Shown in pieces: positions 34,527 to 43,780 of a DNA stretch of 48,635 nt. Position numbers and translations under genes: made by a program. The notes under the pieces were generated by a model. The model was given only the letters and a program-made list of their open reading frames with translations, searched no databases and was not told the origin of the DNA. This DNA is from DASZQY01 sp036511595. Its GTDB lineage: Bacteria; Pseudomonadota; Alphaproteobacteria; Rhizobiales; Kaistiaceae. The DNA lies in the NCBI GenBank assembly GCA_036511595.1, contig DATCBY010000067.1, positions 1-48,635 of the forward strand. Reading direction: 5' to 3'. Position 1 is the first letter of the stretch, and each line of letters begins with the position of its first letter.

Positions 34527-34964
34527 CTATTTTTCGTCGGGCTTCAGGATGCCCTTCTTGAGGATGAGGTTGCCGTAAAGGCGGCGCTCGCCGGTCGCAA
34601 TCGTCACGAATACACCGCGCGCGCGTTCGTAGAATTTGAACCGCTCGATGACGCCGATCTTCTGCTCGGGTGCGTGGCGCGCAACGACTTTCTGGAACTC
34701 CTTGCAGATGGGCGGCACAGCCTTGGCATCGTCGACTACCTGCATGCGGAAGGCGGCGTGATCGACGAATGTGTCGAGCGGCATCAGCGCCAGGACCGCT
34801 TCCGCGACATGCACCGCGTCGATGCCATCCAGTCGCACCAGCCGGTTGGCATTGGCTTCGGCGGGAAAATTGGCGTCGACGATGGCGAGTTCGTCGCCAT
34901 GTCCCATCGCGCGCAACGCATGCAGCAGGTCCGGTCCCAATATCGGGTCAATTCCGCGAAGCAT
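34527..34964 (-). CDS. RbsD/FucU-family sugar mutarotase
   Basis: A 145-residue protein of the RbsD/FucU family, which interconverts sugar anomers before catabolism. It starts MLRGIDPILGPDLLHALRAMGHGDELAIVDANFPA, with the conserved GHGD histidine and the DANFP motif typical of FucU-type fucose mutarotases; IERFKFYERA follows near the C-terminus. It sits back to back with the broken GntR/ABC sugar operon and hints that the operon once handled a deoxysugar such as fucose. Confidence 0.88.
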   Translation of the reverse strand: MLRGIDPILGPDLLHALRAMGHGDELAIVDANFPAEANANRLVRLDGIDAVHVAEAVLALMPLDTFVDHAAFRMQVVDDAKAVPPICKEFQKVVARHAPEQKIGVIERFKFYERARGVFVTIATGERRLYGNLILKKGILKPDEK

Positions 34965-35119
34965 CGTTCCCCCCCTTGTTTGTTGATTGACCGATGATCG
35001 ATGGACAGGCAGGCGCGGTCAAATTCCATCCACCGGGAAGCCTTACGCTCCTGACCGATCCGAGCGCTTGCACTTGCCTGTTTGCATGGTAGCATGTCAC
35101 TTAACGATAGTGACGGGAT

Positions 35120-35543
35120 TGCCGCCGCCGTGGCCACCTCCAGCGCGCGGCGGACGAAGGCGGCCTCGGCCACGTCGGCCAACCGGATGCGAGCAACTCG
35201 ATCGTTCGCTCGCCTATCAGACGGCCGCCCTCAAGGCCAAGGATTGGGAAGTCTTCTACGCTCTCGACGTCGGCTTCCACTCGATGCTGTTCGAGCGCAT
35301 CGCCATGCGCCGGCTGGCCGCCGCCGTTGACAATGCCCGCGCGCCGCTCGAGCGCGCCCGGCGCCTGCTGCTGCCGACGCCGGGACGCACGCAGGATACG
35401 CTGCGCGAACATCGCGCTGTCTTTGAGGCCCTTTCTGCGCGCGACTCGGCGGCCGCGGGCGGCGCCATGGGGCGCACCTCGACGCTGTCCTTGCGGAAAT
35501 CAAGCGCTTCGCGGCGCGCCAGCCGGATCTGTTCGAGCCGTGA
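35120..35543 (+). pseudogene. GntR-family (FCD domain) regulator, rearranged remnant
   Basis: From 35191 the plus strand encodes most of an FCD ligand-binding domain (EQLDRSLAYQTAALKAKD, ALDVGFHSM, EHRAVFEALSARD) with its metal-binding D and H residues. A one-base deletion at 35470-35472 shifts the frame; the correct C-terminus (GAHLDAVLAEIKRFAARQP) continues in the next frame to TGA 35541-35543. The segment that should precede it, the first FCD helix (ADVAEAAFVRRALEVATAA), is encoded on the minus strand at 35120-35182, so it has been inverted. The DNA-binding domain is missing. It was probably the regulator of the downstream ABC operon. The rest of the 34965-35590 gap shows nothing else recognisable. 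Confidence 0.75.
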
Positions 35544-35590
35544 TCGAAAATTGGCGGCCTCTGGGGGCCGTCGTTATGGGAGGAAGAAAA

Positions 35591-37070
35591 ATGAACCTGA
35601 AAGGATTGGCAGGAGGGCTCGCTGCCCTTCTGATGACGACCGCCATGGGCGCCATCGCCCACGCCGGTCAATTCGACGGCGTCACCGTCAATATCATGAC
35701 CTTTACCGGCCCGCAGATCGCCGAGCCGCTGCAGCGTCATGCCCCCGAATTCGAGAAGCTGACCGGCGCCAAGGTCAACGTGATTACAGTGCCGTTCTCC
35801 GACCTCTACACCAAGCTGCTCACCGACTGGTCGAGCGGCACCAACTCGGTCGATGCCGCGGTGATCGCGCCGCAGTGGATGGGCGACTACATCTCCGGCG
35901 GATTCCTCGAGGATCTTTCCGACCGCGTCACCAAGGACAAGGACCTGGCGTGGGACGACATCGGGCCGTTCTTCCGCGACTTCTCCGCCAAGTTCAACGG
36001 CAAGACTTACCTCATCCCGCTCGATGGCGACTTCCACATGATTTACTACCGCACCGACGTCTTCAAGGACGCCGGCCTGCAGCCGCCGCAGACTTGGGAA
36101 GACTATGTTGCCGATGCCAAGGCGTTGAACGGCAAGGACATGAACGGCGCCGGCACGCCCGACTACGGTTCTTGCATCTCTAAGAAGCGCAATGCGCAGG
36201 CCTACTGGTTCATCACCTCCATCGCCGGCGGCATGATCCAGTCCAAGGGCACCGCGCAGGGCGCCTTCTTCGATCCGCGCGACATGAAGGGCCTGGTCAA
36301 CAACGAGGCCTTCGCCAAGGCGCTCGATATCTACAAGGAGACCACCCAGTACGGTCCGCCGAACGAGATCAATCTCGACGTCGGCGACACCCGCGGCCTG
36401 TTTACTTCCGGCCGTTGTGCGCTCTCGATGGACTGGGGCGACATCGGGCCGCTCGCCGCCGATCCGGCTTCGTCCAAGGTCGTCGACAAGGTCGGCGCCG
36501 CGGTTCTGCCGGGCTCGAAGGAAGTACTCAACCGCGATAACGGCAAGCTCGAAGCCTGCACCAAGGACAGCTGCCCCTACGCCGTCGACGGCGTGAACCA
36601 CGCGCCGTTCGCCTCGTTCGGTGGATGGAGCGGTGGTATCAATGCGCACGCCGCCGACAAGGTGAAGGACGCCGCCTTCGCCTTCCTCGCCTACGTCTCG
36701 GCACCGGCGCAATCGAATGTCGACGTAACGATCGGCAAGACTGGCTTCAATCCCTACCGGACATCTCAGTTCAAGGACCTCGGTCCCTGGAAGAAGTCCG
36801 GCATGAGCGAAGCCGCCGCCAAGAACTACCTCGCCGCCATTCAGGACAGTCTTGAATAGCCCGAACATGATCCTCGACCTGCGTATTCCGCAAAACCAGA
36901 AGTACCAGCAGGTCGTGCTCGACGAGGCGGTTTCGCGCTTCCTCGCCGGCGAAATTGATCGCGACACGGCGATGAAGACGATCGAGAGCGGCTGGAACGA
37001 TCTGAACGACCAGATCGGCAAGGACGACCAGTTGGCCGCCTACCGCAATTCGCTGGGCGTGCAGAAGTAG
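35591..37070 (+). pseudogene. ABC transporter sugar-binding protein, C-terminally frameshifted
   Basis: Periplasmic solute-binding protein (SBP family 1) with a signal peptide ending near AIAHA (residue 25) and a good GGAGGAAG ribosome-binding site. The first frame stops at 36857-36859 after DSLE. The missing C-terminus (SPNMILDLRIPQNQKYQ to SLGVQK) continues at once in the +1 frame to 37070. Removing one T at 36852-36853 restores a single protein of about 493 residues. The frame is otherwise clean. The lost 70 residues form part of the C-lobe, so function is doubtful unless this is a sequencing error. Confidence 0.85.
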
Positions 37071-37108
37071 CAGCGGCGTCCGCCGACTATCGGGCTACGG
37101 ATTACCTC

Positions 37109-37132
37109 CCGCCGCGGCAATTGCCGCGGCGG
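37109..37132 (+). other. 24-bp perfect palindrome between binding-protein and permease genes
   Basis: CCGCCGCGGCAA followed by its exact complement. It forms a strong RNA stem-loop without a T-run. Such structures after binding-protein genes often stabilise the upstream mRNA and lower expression of the permease genes. Confidence 0.65.
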
Positions 37133-37176
37133 CAGTCGATTGGCCCCCGGGGCAGCCGCGACACGAGACCGGAAGA

Positions 37177-38319
37177 ATGGCGATAGCCACAAGCCTCAAC
37201 ATTTCCCGGCCGGAAGAGAGCCGCATCGCGGCGTGGATGGAACTCCACTCCGGCCGGCTGATGGTATTGCCGGCGGTGCTGATCGTGCTCGCCTTCGCGC
37301 TCTTCCAGCTGATTATTTCGGCTTACCTGTCGTTGATCCGCTTTAAGCTCGCGCCCGGCGGCTACAAGCTGACCTTCGTCGGATTCTATAATTTCCAGCG
37401 GCTGCGTTTCGGCGCGCAACAGTATCATTTCCTCGGAACCTTCGGTGTCTTCGGCCCATTCGAATGGGCGCTTGCCGCGCTCGCCGCCGCCACGTTCCTG
37501 TATTGGCTGTATCGTTATGCCCGCTCTCCCGCGTTTCGCCCGTTCGGGTTTGTCGGGCGTTTGATCTGCGCCGGCACCGGCTTCGCCGTGGTCCTGCTGA
37601 TCCTCGCCACCGTCCTCGCCCCGGGCGGCTTCCCCGGATCGTTGATGACGACGCTGGTGTACGTGGCCGCGGGCGTCGCGGCGCAGTTCGCCATCGGCCT
37701 GGGGCTGGCGCTGCTCTGTGCGCAGCCGATCCGCTTCCGCAACTGGTTCCGGGTCATCTTTTTCGTGCCGCTGATGGTGACGCCGGTCGGCATTGCCTAC
37801 ACCTTCCGCATGCTGGCCGACATGGAGAAGGGCCCGCTTTCGCCGCTCCGTTTCGCCCTTCACCTCGGCGAATTCGCCTGGGCCACCGATCCGTGGTCGG
37901 CGCGCTTCGTGGTTCTGCTCGGCGACACCTGGCAGTGGACCCCGTTCATGTTCATCGTGATGCTCGCGGCCGTCGAGGCGCGGCCGCACGAGCAGATCGA
38001 GGCCGCCAGGATTGACGGCGCCGGGCCGCTGCAGATCTTCCGTCACGTCACCTGGCCGGCGATCGCGCCCATCGCCGCGACCGTGGTGCTCATCCGGCTG
38101 ATCGAGGCATTCAAGATCGTCGACCTGCCCAACGTGCTCACCAACGGCGGCCCCGGGCTCGCCACCGAGTCGCTGACGCTGCACGCCTTCATCGCCTGGC
38201 GCACGCAGGACCTCGGCGGCTCGGCGGCGCTCGGTTACTTCCTGCTCTTCATCTCGACGGTGACCTGCGTCTCGCTGTTCAACTTCGGCGTCGTTCGCGC
38301 CCGTCGGTACCAGGCATGA
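37177..38319 (+). CDS. ABC sugar transporter permease, MalF type, with extra helices
   Basis: A 380-residue inner-membrane permease, intact. The coupling-helix EAA motif is EQIEAARIDGAGPLQIFRHV in the C-terminal half. It is roughly 90 residues longer than usual MalF-type sugar permeases because of an inserted hydrophobic block at about residues 85-150 (EWALAALAAATFLYWLY and GFAVVLLILATVLAP). The substrate is unknown. It overlaps the next permease gene by ATGA. No ATP-binding subunit is encoded next to it. Confidence 0.9.
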   Translation: MAIATSLNISRPEESRIAAWMELHSGRLMVLPAVLIVLAFALFQLIISAYLSLIRFKLAPGGYKLTFVGFYNFQRLRFGAQQYHFLGTFGVFGPFEWALAALAAATFLYWLYRYARSPAFRPFGFVGRLICAGTGFAVVLLILATVLAPGGFPGSLMTTLVYVAAGVAAQFAIGLGLALLCAQPIRFRNWFRVIFFVPLMVTPVGIAYTFRMLADMEKGPLSPLRFALHLGEFAWATDPWSARFVVLLGDTWQWTPFMFIVMLAAVEARPHEQIEAARIDGAGPLQIFRHVTWPAIAPIAATVVLIRLIEAFKIVDLPNVLTNGGPGLATESLTLHAFIAWRTQDLGGSAALGYFLLFISTVTCVSLFNFGVVRARRYQA

Positions 38320-39361
38320 GCGACACGCCCCTCTTCGCCCGGTTATGGCTGAAACCCGACCCGGCCTCGCTGGCCCCGCTTGCCAAGGTCGCGGTCTATG
38401 GGCTGCTCATCTTCTGGGCAATTGTCGTAATTGGCCCGCTCTATTGGGTGCTGATTACCTCGTTCAAGCTGCCCATCGATGTCGACAACGGGCCGTTCTA
38501 TTTTCCGTTCATCGACTTCAAGCCGTCGCTGGATGCGTGGCACTATCTTTTCGTCGACGTCGGCAACGACACGATCCGCCCCTACATCAACTCTGTCATC
38601 GTCGCGGTCTTTGCCACGTTTGCTGCCGTCATCATCGGGTCGTTCGCGGCTTACGCCCTGGTGCGCATCCAGTTCCAGGTAAAGACCGCCACCATCCTCA
38701 CCTTCATCGGCCTGCTCGTGGCCATCGTCGTAGGCGTCGCGGCGCTCCACATTTACTGGGGTCTGGCGGTGATCGTCGCCATCGCGCTCTTTCTGATCTT
38801 CCTGTCGACGGTCGCCGCCCGCTTCAAGCGCGGCCTCGGCAACCGCGACATCGAGTTCTGGATCATTTCCAACCGCATCATGCCGCCGATCGTCGCGGTG
38901 CTGCCCATCTACCTGATGTTCCAGCAGGTTCACTTCTGGACACGCACATCGCGCTGATCGCCACCTATACGGCGGTCAACCTGCCAATCGTGGTCTGGTT
39001 GATGCGCGATTTCTTCGCCGGCATCCCGATCGAGATCGAGGAGAGTGCCCAGGTCGACGGCTGCGGCAAGTTCCGGATTTTCTTCACGATCGTCCTGCCG
39101 CTCGCCCGTTCGGGCCTCGCCGCGACGTTCATGCTCGTCCTGATTCTGTGCTGGAACGAGTACCTGCTGGCGCTCTTCCTCTCCAACGCCAACGCCCAGA
39201 CCATGCCGATCCTGGTATCCGCGCAGAACGGCACGCGCGGGCCGCAATGGTGGTACATGTCGGCGCTGATCGTCATCATGGTGGCGCCGGTGGTCGCCAT
39301 CGCGGTGGTGCTGCAGAAACACATCGCGCGCGGCATCCTGCTGGGCGCGGTCAAGGGTTGA
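38316..39361 (+). pseudogene. ABC sugar transporter permease, MalG type, frameshifted
   Basis: The N-terminal frame (MSDTPLFARLWLKP onward) stops early at 38957. The C-terminal half with the EAA region (IEIEESAQVDGCGKFRIFFTIVLP) continues in the next frame to 39361. Adding one C near 38936 gives a clean junction (QQVHFLDTHIALIATYTAVN) and a protein of about 348 residues. It too carries an extra pair of hydrophobic segments (about residues 125-170), matching the insert in its partner. The break removes the ATPase-coupling half. Confidence 0.87.
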
Positions 39362-39424
39362 TCTTCGAGGGACACGGACTACGATCGGGCTTCAGCTCCT
39401 CCGTCCTCCCAGGAATTTTCGGAA

Positions 39425-40357
39425 ATGGAAAAGCGCAAACTCGGGGCCTCCGGCCTCGAACTCTCTCTTGTCGGGCTCGGCACCAACAACTTCGGCGGCC
39501 GCATTGACCTTGAAGCCTCGCGCAAGGTGATCCATCGCGCCCTCGACCTCGGCGTCAATCATTTCGATACCGCCGATATCTACGGCAACAGCGGCGGATC
39601 GGAGACCGTCATCGGCACGGTGCTGGGGGCGCGGAGGAAGGAAGTCGTCCTCGCGACCAAGTTCGGCAAGCCGATGGCGGGTTCAAACGAGACAAAACGC
39701 GGCAACCGCCGCTATGTGATAAGCGCCGTCGACGCCAGCCTGAAACGGCTGAAGACGGACTGGATCGACCTTCTCTGGATGCACGAGCCCGATCCGGCGA
39801 CCCCGATCGAGGAAACCTTCCGCGCACTCGACGAGTTGAAAAAGGCCGGCAAGGTTCGCCACATCGGCGCGTCGAATTTTTCGCCGGCCGAGCTGGAAGC
39901 TGCTGCCGCCGACGCAAAGAAGCTGGGCGTCGAGGGCTTCGTCGCCACGCAGGACGAATACAGCCTGATCGAGCGCTCGATCGAGAAATCCCTGCTGCCC
40001 GCCCTCAAGAGGCTCAACCTCGCGCTGGTCCCCTATTTCCCGCTCGGCGGCGGGGCGCTGACCGGCAAGTATCGCAAAGGCGCGCCGCTGCCCGAGGGTA
40101 CGCGCCACACCAGCGGCAGCGACCGGTTCCTCAAGCCGCATTGGGATACCATCGAGGCGCTGGCGAAGTTTGCCGAGGGCAGGGGCCACACGCTGCTGGA
40201 ACTCGCCATGAGCTGGCTGGCGGCGCGACCCCTGGTGGCGTCGATCATCGCCGGCGCCACCAAACCCGAACAGGTCGAAACCAACGCCGCGTCGGTCGGC
40301 TGGAAAATGACCCCGGCCGAGGTCGCCGAGATCGACAGGCTGACCGCCCCGACCTAG
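39425..40357 (+). CDS. Aldo/keto reductase
   Basis: A 310-residue NADPH-dependent oxidoreductase with a TIM-barrel fold. The catalytic tetrad is complete: D48 and Y53 (FDTADIYG), K79 (ATKFGK) and H120 (LLWMHEPD). The NADPH-binding end contains PLVASIIAGATKPEQVE. The length is normal. Its location after the ABC genes suggests an original role in metabolising the imported sugar, but it may act independently. Its stop overlaps the convergent efp stop (CTAG). Confidence 0.93.
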   Translation: MEKRKLGASGLELSLVGLGTNNFGGRIDLEASRKVIHRALDLGVNHFDTADIYGNSGGSETVIGTVLGARRKEVVLATKFGKPMAGSNETKRGNRRYVISAVDASLKRLKTDWIDLLWMHEPDPATPIEETFRALDELKKAGKVRHIGASNFSPAELEAAAADAKKLGVEGFVATQDEYSLIERSIEKSLLPALKRLNLALVPYFPLGGGALTGKYRKGAPLPEGTRHTSGSDRFLKPHWDTIEALAKFAEGRGHTLLELAMSWLAARPLVASIIAGATKPEQVETNAASVGWKMTPAEVAEIDRLTAPT

Positions 40358-40920
40358 TCCTTGGCGCGCTCGGCGTAGCTGCCGTCCACGGTCATCACGA
40401 TAATGCGCGTGCCCGGCACGATATGCCCGGGCACCAGCGTCTTGACGCCGTTCGAGAGGAGCGCCGGCTTGTACGACGAGGAGGCGGTCTGGCCCCTCAT
40501 CGTCGGCTCGGTCTCGACCACTTCCAGTGTCACGCGCTGCGGCAGTTCGATCGCGATCGGCACGCCATTGTAGAGGCTGAGGTGGACAGTCATGTTCTCC
40601 TGGAGATACGGCGCATAGTCGCCGACAATGCCCTCCGGCACCGTGACCTGCTCGAAGTTCTCGCCGTTCATGAACGTGTAGCCGTCACCGTCCTTGAAGA
40701 GGTACTGGTAGTCGAACTCATCGACGAAGGCGCGCTCGAGCTGCTCGGTGGTCTTGTAACGCTGCGATACCTTTACCCCGTCGGAGATGCGGCGCATGTC
40801 GATCTGCGTCGTCGGCGTGCCCTTGCCCGGATGAAAATTCTCGGCGGTAAGCACGACGAAAAGCTGGCCGTCGGCCTCGACGACGTTGCCCTTGCGGACC
40901 TGGCTGGCGATGACTTTCAA
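40354..40920 (-). CDS. efp: Elongation factor P (TTG start)
   Basis: A 188-residue tRNA-shaped factor that rescues ribosomes stalled at polyproline. The N-terminal KOW-like domain carries the modified loop as HPGKGTP, with Lys33 corresponding to the beta-lysylated residue of E. coli EF-P. The two OB domains follow. The start is TTG 40918-40920 (LKVIASQVRKGN), with GAGGG a few bases upstream, giving the standard length. The genes for its modifying enzymes EpmA and EpmB are divergently transcribed next door. Confidence 0.95.
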   Translation of the reverse strand: MKVIASQVRKGNVVEADGQLFVVLTAENFHPGKGTPTTQIDMRRISDGVKVSQRYKTTEQLERAFVDEFDYQYLFKDGDGYTFMNGENFEQVTVPEGIVGDYAPYLQENMTVHLSLYNGVPIAIELPQRVTLEVVETEPTMRGQTASSSYKPALLSNGVKTLVPGHIVPGTRIIVMTVDGSYAERAKD

Positions 40921-41045
40921 GGAACCCTCGATTATGGCTGGGCGGATTTTTGTGAGCCGCGTGACCGGCGGCTGCCAATTCGGCGCGCACCTTAGCGATT
41001 TTGCGCGGCTTCGCCAGTGGGTCAGGGCGGTGTTGGAGAGATAGG

Positions 41046-42107
41046 GTGAAGACAGCGGATAAGGCTGCGACGCCGTTCTGGGAAAAGAAGCGACACGCCG
41101 ATCGCCGGCCGTTCCTGCTCGCCCGCAACCGTATAGTCGCCGCCCTGCGCGCCTGGTTTGCCGAGGCCGGCTTCGTCGAGGTCGAGGCGGCCGCCTTGCA
41201 GGTGTCGCCCGGCAACGAGACGCATCTGCATGCGCTCGGCACCGAATGGGTCGGCCCCGACGGTACGCGACTGCCGCGTTATCTGAACACATCGCCCGAA
41301 TTTGCCATGAAGAAGCTGCTCGCCGCGGGCGAGGCGCGGATCGTCGATTTCGCCCGCGTCTTCCGCAATCGCGAGCGCGGCGCCCTGCATGCGCCGGAAT
41401 TCACCATGGTCGAGTGGTATCGCGCCGGCGAACCCTATCAGGCGATCATGGCAGACTGTGCAGCCTTGCTGGTAGCGACGGCAACGGCGGCCGGCCCCGA
41501 TGTGCTGCGATGGCGTGGCCGCACCGCTGATCCGCTCGCGCCGCCCGAGCGGATCACCATGGTCGAGGCGTTCGCCCGCCACGCCAGTATCGACCTTCTC
41601 GCGGTGCTTGAGGACCGCGACGCTTTCGCCGCCGCCGCAATGGCGGGCGGAACGCGTGTCGTTGCCGACGACACCTGGTCCGACATCTTCAGTCGCGTGC
41701 TCTCCGCCAGGGTCGAAAAGCATCTTGGCGTCGGCTGCGCGACGCTGCTGACCGACTATCCGGCGAGCGAGGCCGCGCTCGCGCGGGTGAAACCCGACGA
41801 CCCACGTTTCGCCGAGCGTTTCGAGCTCTATGCTTGCGGCGTCGAACTGGCCAATGGATTTGCGGAACTGACGAACTCAAGCGAACAGCGTCGCCGCCTC
41901 GACGCTGACATGGACGAGAAGCAGCGCATTTACGGTGAGCGCTATCCGATCGACGAGGATTTCCTGGCCGCGTTGGCGGTGATGCCGGAGGCGAGCGGTG
42001 TCGCGCTCGGTCTTGACCGGCTGGTGATGCTGGCAACCGGCGCCACGCATATCGACCAGGTACAGTGGACACCGACCGACACCGGCGGACTGGAGACGAC
42101 GCCATGA
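41046..42107 (+). CDS. epmA: EF-P beta-lysyltransferase EpmA (GenX/PoxA)
   Basis: A 353-residue class II lysyl-tRNA-synthetase paralogue without the anticodon-binding domain. It attaches beta-lysine to the conserved Lys of EF-P. Visible class II features are LNTSPEFAMKKLLAAG, the motif 2 region FRNRERGALHAPEFTMVEWYR and the motif 3 region SGVALGLDRLVMLATG. The GTG start has GGAG at a proper distance; a longer frame from 41001 lacks support. Overlaps epmB by ATGA. Confidence 0.95.
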   Translation: MKTADKAATPFWEKKRHADRRPFLLARNRIVAALRAWFAEAGFVEVEAAALQVSPGNETHLHALGTEWVGPDGTRLPRYLNTSPEFAMKKLLAAGEARIVDFARVFRNRERGALHAPEFTMVEWYRAGEPYQAIMADCAALLVATATAAGPDVLRWRGRTADPLAPPERITMVEAFARHASIDLLAVLEDRDAFAAAAMAGGTRVVADDTWSDIFSRVLSARVEKHLGVGCATLLTDYPASEAALARVKPDDPRFAERFELYACGVELANGFAELTNSSEQRRRLDADMDEKQRIYGERYPIDEDFLAALAVMPEASGVALGLDRLVMLATGATHIDQVQWTPTDTGGLETTP

Positions 42108-43174
42108 ACGACACGACCCCGATCGCCGCCGCCGAACGACCGGCCTCGGCGACGCTACGTCATCCGGCCGATCTCGCAGGCGCCGGCCTCATCCCCGCCG
42201 ATGAGATCGCCGCACTGGGGGCGGTTGCCGCCCGTTATGCCCTCGCCATCACGCCGGCCATGACCGCGCTGATTGACCCGGCCGACCCGGCCGATCCGGT
42301 CGCGCGGCAGTTCATCCCCGACATCGCGGAGTTGACCACCACGCCTGCGGAGCACGCCGATCCCATTGGCGACGACGTCCATCAGGTCGTGCCGGGCTTG
42401 ATCCATCGCTATCCGGACCGCGTGCTGCTGAAGCTGGTCTCCGCGTGCGCGGTCTATTGTCGCTTCTGCTTCCGTCGCGAAACCGTCGGGCAGGGGGAGG
42501 GCCTGTCGCGCGCGGAACTCGCGGGCGCAATCGACTACGTTCGCGCGCACCCGGAAATATGGGAAGTGATTGTCTCGGGTGGCGATCCTTTCATCGCCGC
42601 GCCGCGCCACTTGCGGGCGCTCGCCGACGCGGTCGCCGCCATCGCGCATGTGCGCATCCTGCGCTTCCATACGCGCGTGCCCGTGGTTGCTCCCGAACGC
42701 GTCACCGCGGAACTGATCGACGCGATAACGGCGTCCGGCATAACCACCTGGGTCGCAATCCACGCCAATCATCCGCGCGAGCTGACGCGGGAAGGGTGCG
42801 CGGCGCTGGCGCGTCTCGCCGATGCCGGCATTCCGCTGGTCAGCCAGACGGTGTTGCTCAAGGGGGTCAACGACGACGCGCACACGTTGGCCGCCCTGAT
42901 GCGTGCCTTCGTCGAGGCGCGGGTGAAGCCCTACTATCTCCACCACGCCGATCTCGCACCGGGCACGGGCCATTTTCGCTCCACCGTTGCGGAGGGTCAG
43001 TCGCTGATGAAGCAGTTGCGCGGCCGAGTCTCAGGTTTGGCGCAACCGGCCTACGTCCTCGATATCCCAGGCGGTCATGGCAAGGCCCCGATCGGACCCG
43101 ACTACAGCCTCGCCGGCAGCGTCGAGGATTTCCGCGGCAACCGCCACGCTTACCCGCCTCCGGACCGCGACTGA
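42104..43174 (+). CDS. epmB: EF-P (R)-beta-lysine synthase EpmB, radical SAM
   Basis: A 356-residue lysine 2,3-aminomutase-like radical SAM enzyme, which makes (R)-beta-lysine for EpmA. The radical SAM cysteines are C115-x3-C119-x2-C122 in SACAVYCRFCFR. VSGGDPF and PYYLHHADLAPGTGHFR are family signatures for SAM and PLP binding. Translationally coupled to epmA. The hydroxylase EpmC is not encoded in this window. Confidence 0.94.
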   Translation: MNDTTPIAAAERPASATLRHPADLAGAGLIPADEIAALGAVAARYALAITPAMTALIDPADPADPVARQFIPDIAELTTTPAEHADPIGDDVHQVVPGLIHRYPDRVLLKLVSACAVYCRFCFRRETVGQGEGLSRAELAGAIDYVRAHPEIWEVIVSGGDPFIAAPRHLRALADAVAAIAHVRILRFHTRVPVVAPERVTAELIDAITASGITTWVAIHANHPRELTREGCAALARLADAGIPLVSQTVLLKGVNDDAHTLAALMRAFVEARVKPYYLHHADLAPGTGHFRSTVAEGQSLMKQLRGRVSGLAQPAYVLDIPGGHGKAPIGPDYSLAGSVEDFRGNRHAYPPPDRD

Positions 43175-43248
43175 GGACGGCTGTCACCGCGTTGTCATCT
43201 GGCCGGGCGAAATAGCGGTTCTGCAATTTTGCCCGGAGGCGCGCGAGC

Positions 43249-43770
43249 ATGGCCGATCAGGTCTACAACGTCCTTTTCCTGTGCACCGGCAATTCCGCCC
43301 GGTCGATCATGGCGGAAGCGATTCTCGCCAAGGCCGGCAAAGGCCGCTTTGCGGCCTGGTCTGCCGGCAGTCGCCCTGCCGGCGCGATCAATCCGCATGC
43401 GCTGGAGCTCCTGAAGACGCTCGGTCACGACACCGGCAAACTGCGCTCGAAGAGCTGGGACGAATTTGGGGTCGCCGGCACTCCCGAAATGGATTTCGTT
43501 TTCACCGTCTGCGATGACGTTGCCGGAGAAGCCTGTCCGGTCTGGCCCGGCCATCCGACCACCGCGCATTGGGGCGCGCCCGATCCCGCCAAGGTCACCG
43601 GGACGCAAGCCGAGATCGCCGCGGCGTTCGACGAGACCTATCGGCTGCTCGCGGCGCGGATCGCCTTGCTGGTCAGTTTGCCGATGGACAAACTCGATCA
43701 TGCGGCGATCCATCGGCACGTGCACGACATCGGCCGTTCTGGAACCAGCCCCGCTTCATCGGCGGCGTGA
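43249..43770 (+). CDS. ArsC-like low-molecular-weight phosphatase
   Basis: A 173-residue protein of the LMW protein-tyrosine-phosphatase/thioredoxin-type arsenate reductase family. The P-loop C-x5-R is C12 to R18 in LFLCTGNSARSIMAE, and the later FVFTVCDDVAGEACPVWPG carries the resolving cysteine positions. No ars operon genes (ArsR, ArsB, Acr3) are near, so a role in arsenate reduction is possible but not shown by context. 74 bases after epmB and convergent with the iron-sulfur fusion gene. Confidence 0.87.
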   Translation: MADQVYNVLFLCTGNSARSIMAEAILAKAGKGRFAAWSAGSRPAGAINPHALELLKTLGHDTGKLRSKSWDEFGVAGTPEMDFVFTVCDDVAGEACPVWPGHPTTAHWGAPDPAKVTGTQAEIAAAFDETYRLLAARIALLVSLPMDKLDHAAIHRHVHDIGRSGTSPASSAA

Positions 43771-43780
43771 CGCCGCCGGC

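Noticed and set aside
35231..37021. A 596-residue antisense frame across the regulator remnant and binding protein
   Set aside because: It spans two gene remnants with no domain; a composition artefact of high GC content.
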